Shown: positions 46,501 through 55,425, numbered from the stretch's first letter. The stretch: DNA of 64,000 nt from Achromobacter sp. B7 (GCF_003600685.1 NZ_CP032084.1:1302001-1366000), one strand, 5' to 3'. The notes: generated by a model not told the origin, from the sequence alone. Numbers and translations are program-made.

Positions 46501-47457
46501 TCAATCCAGCGTGGCGGCCTTGATGATGCTTTCCCATTTGGGCAGCTCCTTGCGAATTTGGGTTTGGACGTCCTGCGGCGTGCCGCCCAGCGGCTCTTGC
46601 GACCGGCTACGCAGTTCCTTGGCGACGTTGTCCGATTGCAGTGCCTTGTTCATCGCGTCATTCAATCGATTGATCACGGCGGGGGGCGTGCCGGCGGGTG
46701 CGATCAGCGCGCTCCAGGCAGACTGCTCGTAGGCTGGATACCCTTGTTCGGCCACCGTCGGCACATCCGGGTTGGATGCCGCGCGGGACTTGGTGGTGAC
46801 GGCCAATGCGCGCAGTCGGCCGTCCTTCAGGTTGCCGATCAAGGGCGGCAGGTTTTCCATCATGGCGTCCACGTGGCCGCCCAACAGATCCGACAACTGC
46901 GCGGCCGTGGCCTTGTAAGGGATCTGACGCACGGCGGCGCCTGTCTGGGCGATGAACAGCTTGACGCCGACTTCACTGGTGGTGCCGGGGTCGGCCGATG
47001 TCATGGTCAAGCGGTCCGGCTGGGCGCGGCTGGCCTCGATAAAGCTCTTTAAGTCGCGATAGGGCGATGCGGCATTCACCACGATCACGTTGGGCGTTTC
47101 GGCCACCAAGCCGATCGGCGTTACGTCGCGGTCCAGGTTGTAGAGCTGTTGCTTGAACAGGAAGCGATGCAACACCAGGGTGCCGACGTGCGCGTAGCCG
47201 ATGGTGTAGCCGTCGGCAGGGGCGCGTACCACGGCCTGCGTGCCGATGCGGCCACCCGCGCCAACGCGGTTTTCCACCACGACGGGCTGGCCCAGCTGTC
47301 GGCTCATTTCTTGTCCGATCAAGCGTGCGGTGATGTCGGCGTTGCCACCGGCGGCGGCTGGCACGATCAGCGTGATCGCGCGTTCCGGATAGTCGGCTTG
47401 CGCGGTGGTCGCGGCAAGGCAAAGCAGCAGGGCGGCAAGGCAGGCGGTGCGTTTCAT
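46501..47457 (-). CDS. Bug-type periplasmic substrate-binding protein
   Basis: Tripartite tricarboxylate transporter (TctC/Bug) receptor, 318 aa. The ATG at 47457 gives a signal peptide (MKRTACLAALLL... cut near TTAQA), then DYPERAITLIVPAAAGGNADI, the family N-terminus with the ligand-pocket region. AQSELPK-like and ESIIKAATLD ends are typical. No TctA/TctB membrane genes are adjacent, which is common because Bug receptors outnumber permeases in this lineage. It may bring the substrate of the M14/PLP pair to a distant permease or act as a sensor. Confidence 0.85.
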   Translation of the reverse strand: MKRTACLAALLLCLAATTAQADYPERAITLIVPAAAGGNADITARLIGQEMSRQLGQPVVVENRVGAGGRIGTQAVVRAPADGYTIGYAHVGTLVLHRFLFKQQLYNLDRDVTPIGLVAETPNVIVVNAASPYRDLKSFIEASRAQPDRLTMTSADPGTTSEVGVKLFIAQTGAAVRQIPYKATAAQLSDLLGGHVDAMMENLPPLIGNLKDGRLRALAVTTKSRAASNPDVPTVAEQGYPAYEQSAWSALIAPAGTPPAVINRLNDAMNKALQSDNVAKELRSRSQEPLGGTPQDVQTQIRKELPKWESIIKAATLD

Positions 47458-47547
47458 GACGATTCCCCAGGCGTTGAGAGCTGCGCCATTGTGCGCGGCA
47501 GGCCCTAAGAATCCGTTTGCTTCAATAACATGGGTGTTCAAGAAAAC

Positions 47548-48870
47548 CTAAGGGATTTGACACTTGTCGTTGTCCTTGTCTTGGTCCTGCCAAGCCCTGG
47601 CATCCGCCCGCTTGCCCAACCCATAGCCGACGGCGGCTGCGCCCAGCGCCACCGCGGCGCCCAGCAGGGCGATCAGCGCCGCGCCATGGCCCAGCATGTC
47701 GACGCCGGCCTTGACCCATCCGCTGGCCGCATCGCCGCCCCGGTAGACGACCGTATCGATGACGTTCTTGGTTTTGTATTTGTCTTCGGCAGGCACCGCC
47801 GTGAACAGCATTTCGCGGCCCGGCCGGATCAACGCATATTCGCCGGCACGGCGCAGGATCATCGCGGCGGCCAGGACGCCAAAGACCGGAAACGCGGCAA
47901 GGAACAGGAACGACAGCCCTACCGCCAGCGGCACCGCCGTCAACAGAAAGCGCACCCCCAGCCGGGCGGCCACGCGACCCGTGATGAACAGCTGCGACAG
48001 CAGCGCCAGCGTCTGCACGGTGACGTCCAGCGCGCTGAACACGCGGATGCGCTGGGCCGTGTCGGGAAAGGTATCGGCCACCAGGCGCGCCTGCTCCATG
48101 TACAGAAAGGTGTTCAGCGTGGCCAGCAACACCACCAGCAGCGAAATGCCAAGCAGATAGCGCGACTGGAAAATGCGCAGGATGCCGGCCAGCAGCGCGC
48201 CTTCGATGGGACGCTGCATGTCTTGCCGCCCGGTCTCGGGGCGTGTGGCGGCCCGCCAGCGCAACAACCATTGTTTGAGCGGCAGCGTGGCGGTCAGCAG
48301 CAGCGCGGATAACAGCAGCAAGCCGGCCGGGCCCAGCGCGCCGGCCAGCAGGGCGCCCAGCAACGGGCCGCACAACCCGCCCGCGCTGGCCCCGGCGGCA
48401 ATCAGCGCAAAGAGGCGTTTGGCGGAGTCCATCCGGAACACGTCCGCCATCAAGCTCCAGGCGATCGACACCACGAACAGGTTGAAAACCGACAGCCACA
48501 CATAGAATGCACGCGCCGCCCAGACGCTGCCCGGTTGCAGGTACAACAGGGCCGCGAAGCCCGCCATGGTCAGCGCAAAAATGCTGTACACCCAGGTCAG
48601 CAAGGTGGCGCGCGGGACGCGGGCCGACAGGGCGCCAAACAAAGGCACGACCGCCAGCGTGGCGACAAAGGTGGCGGTGAACAGCCATTGCAGCTGGTTG
48701 ACGCCCGCCTGGATCCCCATGGTTTCGCGGATGGGGCGCAGCATGAAATAGCCGCAGAACAAAAAGAAAAAGAACGCGAAGCCGCAGGCGGCCGGGGCGA
48801 TGTCGGCGTCATGGATGCCCAGCGTTCGTGCAATGCGCGCGCGCGCGGGCTCAAGCCAGGCCCAGGCCAT
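47548..48870 (-). CDS. TLC/NTT-like MFS transporter
   Basis: 440-aa polytopic membrane protein with about 12 hydrophobic segments. GYFMLRPIRETMGI and WLFTATFVATLAVVPLFGALSAR near the N-terminus match the bacterial family annotated as NTP/NTP exchange (TLC) transporters or related MFS proteins. A C-terminal motif GREMLFTAVPAEDKYKTKNVIDT is conserved in this family. It ends with a charged tail (DQDKDNDK). True nucleotide exchange is known mainly in intracellular parasites; in a free-living bacterium the substrate is unknown. It starts 4 bases after the aldo-keto reductase stop. Confidence 0.72.
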   Translation of the reverse strand: MAWAWLEPARARIARTLGIHDADIAPAACGFAFFFFLFCGYFMLRPIRETMGIQAGVNQLQWLFTATFVATLAVVPLFGALSARVPRATLLTWVYSIFALTMAGFAALLYLQPGSVWAARAFYVWLSVFNLFVVSIAWSLMADVFRMDSAKRLFALIAAGASAGGLCGPLLGALLAGALGPAGLLLLSALLLTATLPLKQWLLRWRAATRPETGRQDMQRPIEGALLAGILRIFQSRYLLGISLLVVLLATLNTFLYMEQARLVADTFPDTAQRIRVFSALDVTVQTLALLSQLFITGRVAARLGVRFLLTAVPLAVGLSFLFLAAFPVFGVLAAAMILRRAGEYALIRPGREMLFTAVPAEDKYKTKNVIDTVVYRGGDAASGWVKAGVDMLGHGAALIALLGAAVALGAAAVGYGLGKRADARAWQDQDKDNDKCQIP

Positions 48871-48874
48871 GGCC

Positions 48875-49792
48875 TTATGCCAGCAGGGCCGCGATGCGGT
48901 CGCGCAGCGCGGCGTCGGGCTGCCGCCCGAACCCGGCCAGCGCGTTATCCGCCATGTTGGCGGGCTTGGACGTGGCGGGGATGACGGCGGTGACGGCCGG
49001 ATGCCCGATGATGAATTTCAGAAAGATCTGTGCCCAGGAGGTGCAGCCGATTTCCGCGGCCAAAGCGGGCAGGGGGCGCCCCTTGACCTGCCGAAAGAGC
49101 GCGCCGTCCTGGAACGGGCGGTTGATGAGCACCGCCACGCCGTTGGCCTGGCAGGCCGGCAACAGGCGCTTTTCGGCGCTGCGGGCGCCCACGGACAGGT
49201 TCACCTGAAGAAAGTCGGGCTTTTCGCGTTCGACCAGTTCGGTCAGCTCGTCATGGGCATAGTCCGTGTAGTGCGTGATGCCGATGTAGCGCGTGACGCC
49301 TTGCTGCTTCAGTTCGCGCAGCAGGGCCAGTTGGTTGCGGGTGTCGATCAGGTTGTGCACCTGGATCAGGTCCAGCTTGTCACGCCCCAAGCGCCGTTGG
49401 GACTCGCGGATCTGGCCCATCGCGGCCTCCCGCCCTTGCGCGCCGATCTTCGTGGCCAGAAAGTACGGGGGCGCCGTGGTGGCCTGGCGGGCCAGCAGTG
49501 CGCCCACCACGGCCTCGGCCTGGCCGTAGCTGGGGGCGGTGTCGATCAGCGTGCCGCCTTCTTTGGTGAACACCTCCAGCACCTGCGCCAGCGGTGCCAT
49601 GGCGGCGGCGTCATCAGGCGACGCGTTGAAGGTGTCCGCCGTGCCCAGGCCGATCACCGGAATCTGCTCTTTGGAGGACGGAATGGCGCGGGTCCACATG
49701 GCTTGCTTCATGCTGAGTGCTTGCACGGCGCCCGCTGGCCCCAGCAGGGCGGCGCAAGCGGCGGTCTGGAGGAAGCGGCGGCGGTCTTGCAT
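48875..49792 (-). CDS. Tat-exported aldo/keto reductase
   Basis: NADP-type TIM-barrel oxidoreductase, 305 aa. A twin-arginine signal (DRRRFLQTAACAALLG) suggests export, unusual but recurrent for this subfamily. The fold motifs VIGLGTADTF, IDTAPSYGQAE (Asp-Tyr of the active site), ATKIG and IQVHNLIDT are present. It leads the leftward run with the TLC-like transporter. If exported, the source of its cofactor in the periplasm is unclear; substrate unknown. Confidence 0.82.
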   Translation of the reverse strand: MQDRRRFLQTAACAALLGPAGAVQALSMKQAMWTRAIPSSKEQIPVIGLGTADTFNASPDDAAAMAPLAQVLEVFTKEGGTLIDTAPSYGQAEAVVGALLARQATTAPPYFLATKIGAQGREAAMGQIRESQRRLGRDKLDLIQVHNLIDTRNQLALLRELKQQGVTRYIGITHYTDYAHDELTELVEREKPDFLQVNLSVGARSAEKRLLPACQANGVAVLINRPFQDGALFRQVKGRPLPALAAEIGCTSWAQIFLKFIIGHPAVTAVIPATSKPANMADNALAGFGRQPDAALRDRIAALLA

Positions 49793-49802
49793 CGGTAGCG
49801 CT

Positions 49803-49839
49803 CCAAAAGAAAAAGGCCTACACGTGAATGTAGGCCTTT
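49803..49839 (-). terminator. Rho-independent terminator of the Bax-inhibitor-1 gene
   Basis: On the minus strand AAAGGCCTACA and TGTAGGCCTTT form an 11-bp stem around a 6-base loop, followed by TTCTTTT. Confidence 0.85.
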
Positions 49840-49861
49840 GGACCGGACTGGCGGTGCGCGA

Positions 49862-50572
49862 TTACTCGCGGTTGCCGCCGAAGATGCCCAGCAGCATCAG
49901 CAGGTTCGAGAAGACGTTGTAGACGTCCAGGTAGATGGCCAGGGTGGCCGACACGTAGTTGGTTTCACCACCATTGACCACGCGTTGCAGGTCAACCAGC
50001 ATGAAGGCCGAGAACACCAGGATGGCCATGACCGAGATGGTCAGCATCAGCGCGGGCAGTTGCAGGAAGATGTTCGCCAGCGCCGCGATCAGGATCACGA
50101 CCGCGCCGATGAACAGGAACTTCTGCATGCCGGACAAATCGCGCTTGATGGTGGTGGCCAGCGTGGCCATCGTGCCGAACACGATTGCCGTGCCGCCGAA
50201 CGCCGTCATGACCAGCTGCGAGCCGTTGCTGAACCCCATGACGAAGCCCAACAGACGCGACAGCATGATGCCCATGAAGAACGTGAAGGCCAGCAGCAGC
50301 ACCACGCCCATCGAGTTGTTCTTGTTTTTCTCGATGGCGAACATCATGCCGAACGCGCCCACCAGGAAGACGATGGCGGACAGGCCCGGGCTGGCGCCCA
50401 TGACGCGGTTGATGCCGGTGTACATGCCGACCGCCGCGCCCAGCACCGTGGGGATCAGCGATAGGGCCAAGAGCCAATAAGTGTTGCGCAGGACCTGGTT
50501 GCGAGCGACCTCGCCCGGCGCGCCAGCGACTGCGCCGGAACGATTAAAAGGGGACGGACGATATTCGTTCAT
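49862..50572 (-). CDS. Bax inhibitor-1/YccA family membrane protein
   Basis: 236 aa with seven hydrophobic helices, a Bax-inhibitor-1 fold protein of the YccA/YbhL type. NQVLRNTYWLLALSLIPT at the N-terminus and SAFMLVDLQRVVNGGETNYVSATLAIYLDVYNVFSNLL at the C-terminus are the conserved family ends. YccA modulates FtsH proteolysis in E. coli; YetJ-type members leak calcium. It is a single-gene unit with its own terminator. Confidence 0.9.
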   Translation of the reverse strand: MNEYRPSPFNRSGAVAGAPGEVARNQVLRNTYWLLALSLIPTVLGAAVGMYTGINRVMGASPGLSAIVFLVGAFGMMFAIEKNKNNSMGVVLLLAFTFFMGIMLSRLLGFVMGFSNGSQLVMTAFGGTAIVFGTMATLATTIKRDLSGMQKFLFIGAVVILIAALANIFLQLPALMLTISVMAILVFSAFMLVDLQRVVNGGETNYVSATLAIYLDVYNVFSNLLMLLGIFGGNRE

Positions 50573-50690
50573 GGAGAACTCCTGTATGCGCCAAAAAAGA
50601 TAGCTTGAAAGCTTAGATGGGAAGGATACCTTACAGTTCCCTGAAGAATCCAGTTTTTGGAAGATTTACACCTGCGGCAAAGCGCCGGTT

Positions 50691-51104
50691 TCAGCCGGGT
50701 CGGACTTCATTCAGTACCCGGGAAACGATACCCGGTAATTCAGCGTCCATGCGCGTCTGGATCTGCTCGATGGCGTCGGCCAGCGCGCGGCGCATCAGCT
50801 GTTCGACTTCGGCTTGCAGGCGGGCCGTCACGACCGACGGGTCAGGCAGCGCGGCAGCGGGAGCCTGCGTGGCGGCCGAATGAACGGCGGGCGCTTCATC
50901 CACGTTCCAGTCCTGCCCGTTGTCGTCGGCGATGTCCGTCAGCAAGGGGAAGGCGTCGTTGGGGTCGGCAGCGCCGGCGTCGTCGGCCAGCTCGGTCAGC
51001 ACCGGGGCGTCGGGCTCATCGGCAGGGGCCGGCGGCGCGTACAGCGTCGGTTCGGCCCGTTGAGTCAGGGTGGGAATGCCAGGGTCGTTGGGGCGAGAGG
51101 GCAT
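50691..51104 (-). CDS. Hypothetical protein (DUF2486-like)
   Basis: 137 aa, acidic and Ala/Pro/Asp-rich in the first two thirds (IPTLTQRAEPTLYAPP, then LTELADDAG and LTDIADDNG as a short repeated pattern). The C-terminal third (TARLQAEVEQLMRRALADAIEQIQTRMDAELPGIVSRVL) is a predicted amphipathic helix. This layout matches the small betaproteobacterial DUF2486 proteins found after holC. Function unknown. It follows holC in the pepA-holC unit. Confidence 0.65.
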   Translation of the reverse strand: MPSRPNDPGIPTLTQRAEPTLYAPPAPADEPDAPVLTELADDAGAADPNDAFPLLTDIADDNGQDWNVDEAPAVHSAATQAPAAALPDPSVVTARLQAEVEQLMRRALADAIEQIQTRMDAELPGIVSRVLNEVRPG

Positions 51105-51166
51105 GGGGGCTCCCGAATATCAGATTGCCGCAGTGGGCGCAGGGCCCACCGGACGGATTGGGCGGG

Positions 51167-51637
51167 TCAACCGCCGGCCTGTTGGCGGCTGAGATCGTGG
51201 CTTTGCGGCGTATGGCCTGCGTTCTGGTACGTGCGCCAGCGCTGGCGAGCGGCCTGCTTGTCGTCAGGGTCGTCCGACACGATTTCAAGCACGCGTTCGA
51301 AGGTGTCGAAACCCGGCGGGCTGTCGTTGTCCAGATTCAGCAGCCACAGCGCGGGCGCGTCGGCACCCGCGTTGGGTTGGGCCGCCTGGGCGGCCTGCTG
51401 CGGATCGCCTGCGGTCAGCACAACCGGCGTTTCAGGCGCCAGGGGGTCGTTGGCCAGCACGTGCGGGATGAAGGCGGTGTCGTCGAACGCCCACAGCATG
51501 CGGTCGAAAGCGGCCAGCCGCGAGCCGTCTTTACAGTACACCACCAGCCGCTGGCCCGCCAAAAATTGCTTGCGCACGACCTGGCAGGCCATGCGCAAGC
51601 GGTCGGGCGCGCCGAAGGCGAAATCGATCCGCGTCAT
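51167..51637 (-). CDS. holC: DNA polymerase III chi subunit
   Basis: Links the clamp-loader to single-strand-binding protein at the replication fork; 156 aa. The N-terminus TRIDFAFGAPDRLRMACQVVRKQF and the LDRMLWAFDDTAFIPH-like (FDRMLWAFDDTAFIPH) segment are conserved, as is LWLLNLDNDSPPGFDTFERVLEIV. The C-terminal 20 residues are divergent. It starts 22 bases after pepA, the usual pairing. Confidence 0.93.
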   Translation of the reverse strand: MTRIDFAFGAPDRLRMACQVVRKQFLAGQRLVVYCKDGSRLAAFDRMLWAFDDTAFIPHVLANDPLAPETPVVLTAGDPQQAAQAAQPNAGADAPALWLLNLDNDSPPGFDTFERVLEIVSDDPDDKQAARQRWRTYQNAGHTPQSHDLSRQQAGG

Positions 51638-51659
51638 GCCCGTTTCCGTTGCGAAGGTT

Positions 51660-53168
51660 TCAAACCTGATCCAGCAGGTATTGCATCAGCAGCGGCACGG
51701 GGCGGCCCGTAGCGCCCTTGTCCTTGCCGCCGCGCCAGGCGGTGCCGGCGATGTCCAAGTGCGCCCACGGGTAAGCCTTGGCAAAGCGCGACAGGAAGCA
51801 GGCGGCGGTGACCGCGCCGGCCGGGGGGCCGCCGATGTTGGCCAGGTCGGCAAAGTTGGACTTCAGCTGATCTTGGTAGGCGTCGTCCATCGGCATGCGC
51901 CATGCCGTGTCCAGCGACTTGCGGCCGGCAGCCGCCAGGGCGTCGGCCAGGGCGTCGTCCTTGGAGAACAGGCCGCTGTTGACGTTGCCCAGGGCAACGA
52001 CGCAGGCACCGGTCAGCGTGGCGATGTCGATGACGGCCGCCGGCTTGAAGCGTTCGGCGTAGGTCAGGGCGTCGCACAGGACCAGGCGGCCTTCGGCGTC
52101 GGTGTTCAGGATTTCGATGGTCAGGCCGGCCATGCTGGTGACGACGTCGCCCGGCTTGTTGGCGGTGCCGCTCGGCAGGTTTTCGCAGGCGGGGATCAGG
52201 CCGACGACGTCAAGCGGCAGTTCCAGCTCTGCCAGGGCGCGGAACGAGCCCAACACGCTGGCTGCGCCGCACATGTCGTACTTCATCTCGTCCATGGTGG
52301 CGGCGGGCTTGAGCGAGATGCCGCCGGCGTCGAACGTGATGCCCTTGCCGACCAGCACGATCGGGCCTTGCGCATTCTTGGCGCCTTTCTTGGCGGCCTT
52401 GGCGCCGGCGTGGCGCAGCACGATGAAGCGCAACGCTTCGGCCGAGCCGCGAGCCACCGACAGGAACGAACCCATGCCCAGCGCTTCGACCTGCTTGCGG
52501 TCCAGCACTTCGACTTTCAGCGACTTGAATTCGCGCGCCAGCCGCTTGGCCGTGTCGCCCAGGTAGGTGGGCGTGCAGATGTTGCCGGGCAGGTTGCCCA
52601 GGGTGCGGGTCAGCTCCATGCCGTTGGCGATGGCCGCGCCTTCGCGCAGGCCCTTCTGGGCCTGGGCGGCGTCGGCGCGCTCGACGATCTGCACGATCTT
52701 CTTGAGTTTGGGGCGGGCGTCGCGATCGGGCTTGCCGAAGCTGGCGTCGTAATGATAGGTGGCGCCGCCGGCCGCGATGGCGGCGCTGCGGGCGCGGGCA
52801 ATGATGGCGACGTCGGCAATAGAGTTGGCGGCCAGCGTGGACACGCCTTCCGTCAGTTGTGCAGCCACGCAGACCGAGGCGAATGCCTGTTCAGCCGACG
52901 CGTGGGCGCGGGCCGAATACTCTTCCTGCTTGCCCAGGCCCACCAGCACCACGCGCTGCGCGGTCACGCCGGGCAGGGTGCGCAGCGTCAGCGTGGAACC
53001 GGCGCGGCCGCGGAACTCGGTCTTGACCACGGCGCGCACGGCGCCGTTGGAAGCGCGGTCGATGATGTCGGCGGCGGGGCTCAACACGCCGTCCGCGTAC
53101 ACCCCGACAGCCAGGGCGGCGGTTTTAACCTGGTGCAGGGAAGCAGTGGTCTGTGTGCTAAATTCCAT
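51660..53168 (-). CDS. pepA: Leucyl aminopeptidase
   Basis: Hexameric dizinc aminopeptidase (M17), 502 aa, which in E. coli also binds DNA in Xer recombination and carAB control. The metal site is in VGKGITFDAGGISLKP and NTDAEGRL; the latter holds the catalytic arginine. It is the first gene of the leftward pepA-holC unit and is divergent from lptF. Confidence 0.97.
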   Translation of the reverse strand: MEFSTQTTASLHQVKTAALAVGVYADGVLSPAADIIDRASNGAVRAVVKTEFRGRAGSTLTLRTLPGVTAQRVVLVGLGKQEEYSARAHASAEQAFASVCVAAQLTEGVSTLAANSIADVAIIARARSAAIAAGGATYHYDASFGKPDRDARPKLKKIVQIVERADAAQAQKGLREGAAIANGMELTRTLGNLPGNICTPTYLGDTAKRLAREFKSLKVEVLDRKQVEALGMGSFLSVARGSAEALRFIVLRHAGAKAAKKGAKNAQGPIVLVGKGITFDAGGISLKPAATMDEMKYDMCGAASVLGSFRALAELELPLDVVGLIPACENLPSGTANKPGDVVTSMAGLTIEILNTDAEGRLVLCDALTYAERFKPAAVIDIATLTGACVVALGNVNSGLFSKDDALADALAAAGRKSLDTAWRMPMDDAYQDQLKSNFADLANIGGPPAGAVTAACFLSRFAKAYPWAHLDIAGTAWRGGKDKGATGRPVPLLMQYLLDQV

Positions 53169-53225
53169 GAGGGTTTCCCGTGTACGTCTGTGTATGATGC
53201 GGTCGATTATCCCGCATATTCTCCC

Positions 53226-54335
53226 ATGTCTCTATTTAAACGCTCTGTCGTCAGCGAGATCACCAGTCACGCTGGCGTTGTCTTTTCCACGTTGCTCATC
53301 GTGTGGCTCAGCGTGCTTCTTGTGCGCCTGCTGGGTGAAGCAGCGGGCGGCAACATCGGAGCCGACGTCGTCCTGGTGCTGGCCGCGCTGTCCACGATCA
53401 CCGCCTTGCCGACCATCCTGGCCGTGTCGATCTTCATTGCCGTGCTGACGACCGTCACGCGCAATTACCGCGAATCCGAAATGGTGGTGTGGTTTGCCAG
53501 CGGCTTGTCATTGGCCGACTGGTTAAAGCCCGTTCTGCGCGTTGCGGTGCCTGTGGCGCTGGCCGTGGCGGGCTTGACGTTGGTGGCCGCGCCCTGGGCG
53601 TATCGGCAAATCGGCGAATACCATGAACGCTTCGAGCAGCGCTCGGATCTGTCCAAGGTCACGGCGGGGCAGTTCGCTGAATCGTCGGGCGGCAATCGCG
53701 TGTTTTTCTCTGAAGACCCGGTTACGCCGACGGATGAATTGGGCAACGTGTTCGCGCGTGAAACCGGCCCTGAGTGGCTGAGCGTCTTGACGGCCAGCAG
53801 CGCGCACAGTGAAACGCTGCCCAATGGCGACCGCTTCCTGGTGCTGGGCGAAGGCCATCGCTACGACCTGAAGCCGGGCACGCCCGAAATCCGCCTGGTG
53901 CATTTCAACAAATATGGTCTGCGCCTGGAAAGCAAGGCCGGTGACGACCCGATCGGCGAAGCGCGTGCCGCGGCCGAGCGCTCGTCGAAAGCCCGTGCCA
54001 CGATGCAACTGGTGGCGGACAACACGAACAGCAGCTGGTCGCAGGTGATGTGGCGCATTTCATTGCCCTTGGCCGCGCTGAACCTGGCGCTGCTGGCGAT
54101 TCCGCTCGGGGCGGTGAACCCGCGCCTGGGCCGTTCGGGCGATCTGTTGATCGCAGGCCTGGTCGGCTTGCTCTATATGAACCTGATCAACCTGTCGCGC
54201 GCCTGGATTTCCAACGGCAAGCTCAGTTTCGGCGTGGGGGTGTGGGCGATTCACGGCGCGGTGGCGATGCTGACCGTGTTCCTGCTGATGCGCCGCCTGC
54301 GGGTCAAAGCACCCAAGGACGCCAAGCCGGCCTGA
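53226..54335 (+). CDS. lptF: LPS export permease LptF
   Basis: Inner-membrane subunit of the LptB2FG complex that extracts lipopolysaccharide; 369 aa with six helices and a periplasmic beta-jellyroll between helices 3 and 4. MSLFKRSVVSEITSHAGVVF and the C-terminal GAVNPRLGRSGDLLIAGLVGLLYMN match the family. The frame stays open far upstream, but only the ATG at 53226 fits. lptG, which often follows, is absent here; a LysR gene is convergent instead. Confidence 0.94.
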   Translation: MSLFKRSVVSEITSHAGVVFSTLLIVWLSVLLVRLLGEAAGGNIGADVVLVLAALSTITALPTILAVSIFIAVLTTVTRNYRESEMVVWFASGLSLADWLKPVLRVAVPVALAVAGLTLVAAPWAYRQIGEYHERFEQRSDLSKVTAGQFAESSGGNRVFFSEDPVTPTDELGNVFARETGPEWLSVLTASSAHSETLPNGDRFLVLGEGHRYDLKPGTPEIRLVHFNKYGLRLESKAGDDPIGEARAAAERSSKARATMQLVADNTNSSWSQVMWRISLPLAALNLALLAIPLGAVNPRLGRSGDLLIAGLVGLLYMNLINLSRAWISNGKLSFGVGVWAIHGAVAMLTVFLLMRRLRVKAPKDAKPA

Positions 54336-54354
54336 GTGCCGATAACGCTGCAAC

Positions 54355-54383
54355 GAAGCGGGGGCCTATCTGGCCCCCGCTTC
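54355..54383. other. Convergent-gene hairpin
   Basis: A perfect 12-bp stem GAAGCGGGGGCC / GGCCCCCGCTTC with a 5-base loop lies between lptF and the convergent LysR gene. No T-run follows on either strand. Confidence 0.55.
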
Positions 54384-54386
54384 GCG

Positions 54387-55307
54387 TCAGGGCAGGTACT
54401 TCATCGTGCCGCGCTTGCCCGCCAGCAGGTCGGCGTTTTTCAGCACCGATTTGCGGATGAATTCCCACAGCACCGTCACGCGCTTTAGCTTGCGCAGGTC
54501 TTCGTGGCAATACATCCAAAACGATCGCGTGATTTCGATTTCGGTCTGAAGCACCGGCTTCAGGCGCGGGTCCTGGGCGGCGATAAAGCAGGGCAGCACC
54601 GCCAGAGACTGGCCCTGTAGCGCGGCGTGGTACTGCGCGACCACGCTGGTGCTGCGCAGCACCACATTGCTGGCGGGCAGCACATCTTCCAGGTAACGCA
54701 GGCGTTCACTGAACAGCAGTTCGTCCACATAGCCAATGAAGGTGTGATGCGCCAGGTCGGCGCGCGTCTCGATGGGGGCGTGGCGGGCCAGATAACCCGG
54801 CGTGCCGTACAGGCGCAGCGTGTAGTCGCACAGCTTGCTGCACACGTAGGGGCCGCGCTGCGGCCGTTCAATGGTGATGGCCAGATCCGCTTCGCGCTTG
54901 GACAGGCTGACAAAGCGCGGCACGGGCAAAATGTCCAAGGTGATGTGGGGATAGCGCCGCTGGAAGTCCGCCGCCAGCGGCGTCAGCACATAACTGCCAA
55001 AGCCCTCGGTGGCGCCGATACGCAAATGGCCGGACAGGGCCTGGCCGATGCCCGACAAGTTCTCGCGCGCGGTGTGCACCGTGCTTTCCATCTGCTCGGC
55101 GTGAACGAACAGGCGCTGGCCATCGTCCGTCAGCACAAACCCCGCACTGCGCGACTTTTCGAACAGCAGCGTATCCAACTCGGTTTCCAGCGCGCGGATG
55201 CGGCGCGACACGGTGGTGTGCTCGACCCCGAGCTTGCGCGCGGCCGCGCTGACCCGCTGCGTGCGGGCCACCTCCAGGAAGTACCGCAGGCTGTCCCAAT
55301 CCAACAC
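54387..55307 (-). CDS. LysR-family regulator divergent from binding protein
   Basis: 306 aa with the LysR winged helix (LRYFLEVARTQRVSAAARKLGVEHTTVSRRIRALE) followed by the effector-binding domain. The GTG at 55307 is chosen: GGAG lies 9 bases upstream and the protein starts VLDWDSLRYFL. An upstream ATG would place a 16-bp palindromic operator inside the gene. It is divergent from the Leu-type binding protein and mmsA, so it probably regulates them. Confidence 0.87.
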   Translation of the reverse strand: MLDWDSLRYFLEVARTQRVSAAARKLGVEHTTVSRRIRALETELDTLLFEKSRSAGFVLTDDGQRLFVHAEQMESTVHTARENLSGIGQALSGHLRIGATEGFGSYVLTPLAADFQRRYPHITLDILPVPRFVSLSKREADLAITIERPQRGPYVCSKLCDYTLRLYGTPGYLARHAPIETRADLAHHTFIGYVDELLFSERLRYLEDVLPASNVVLRSTSVVAQYHAALQGQSLAVLPCFIAAQDPRLKPVLQTEIEITRSFWMYCHEDLRKLKRVTVLWEFIRKSVLKNADLLAGKRGTMKYLP

Positions 55308-55360
55308 GATTTCGATCTCCGGATCCGCGCGCCCACGGGCCTGGGGCGGCCTTTCTGCGC

Positions 55361-55391
55361 TGTGCATTAATGCACAAGGAATGTGCATTTC
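55361..55391. promoter_or_regulatory. Palindromic operator, likely LysR site
   Basis: A perfect 16-bp palindrome TGTGCATTAATGCACA lies at 55361-55376. A second half-site (ATGTGCATTT, from 55381) follows 4 bases later. Position upstream of the binding-protein promoter and next to the divergent LysR gene suggests the recognition and activation half-sites of that regulator. Confidence 0.65.
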
Positions 55392-55396
55392 TGGTG

Positions 55397-55425
55397 TTGC
55401 TTGTTGATTTTCACACATCTACACT
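55397..55425 (+). promoter_or_regulatory. Promoter of the ABC binding-protein gene
   Basis: TTGCTT (55397-55402), a 17-base spacer and TACACT (55420-55425); predicted start near 55432. The palindromic operator ends 20 bases upstream of the -35. Confidence 0.5.

Noticed and set aside
50814..53225. An open frame running into lptF from far upstream
   Set aside because: It lies antisense to holC and pepA, and LptF proteins start at the ATG at 53226.
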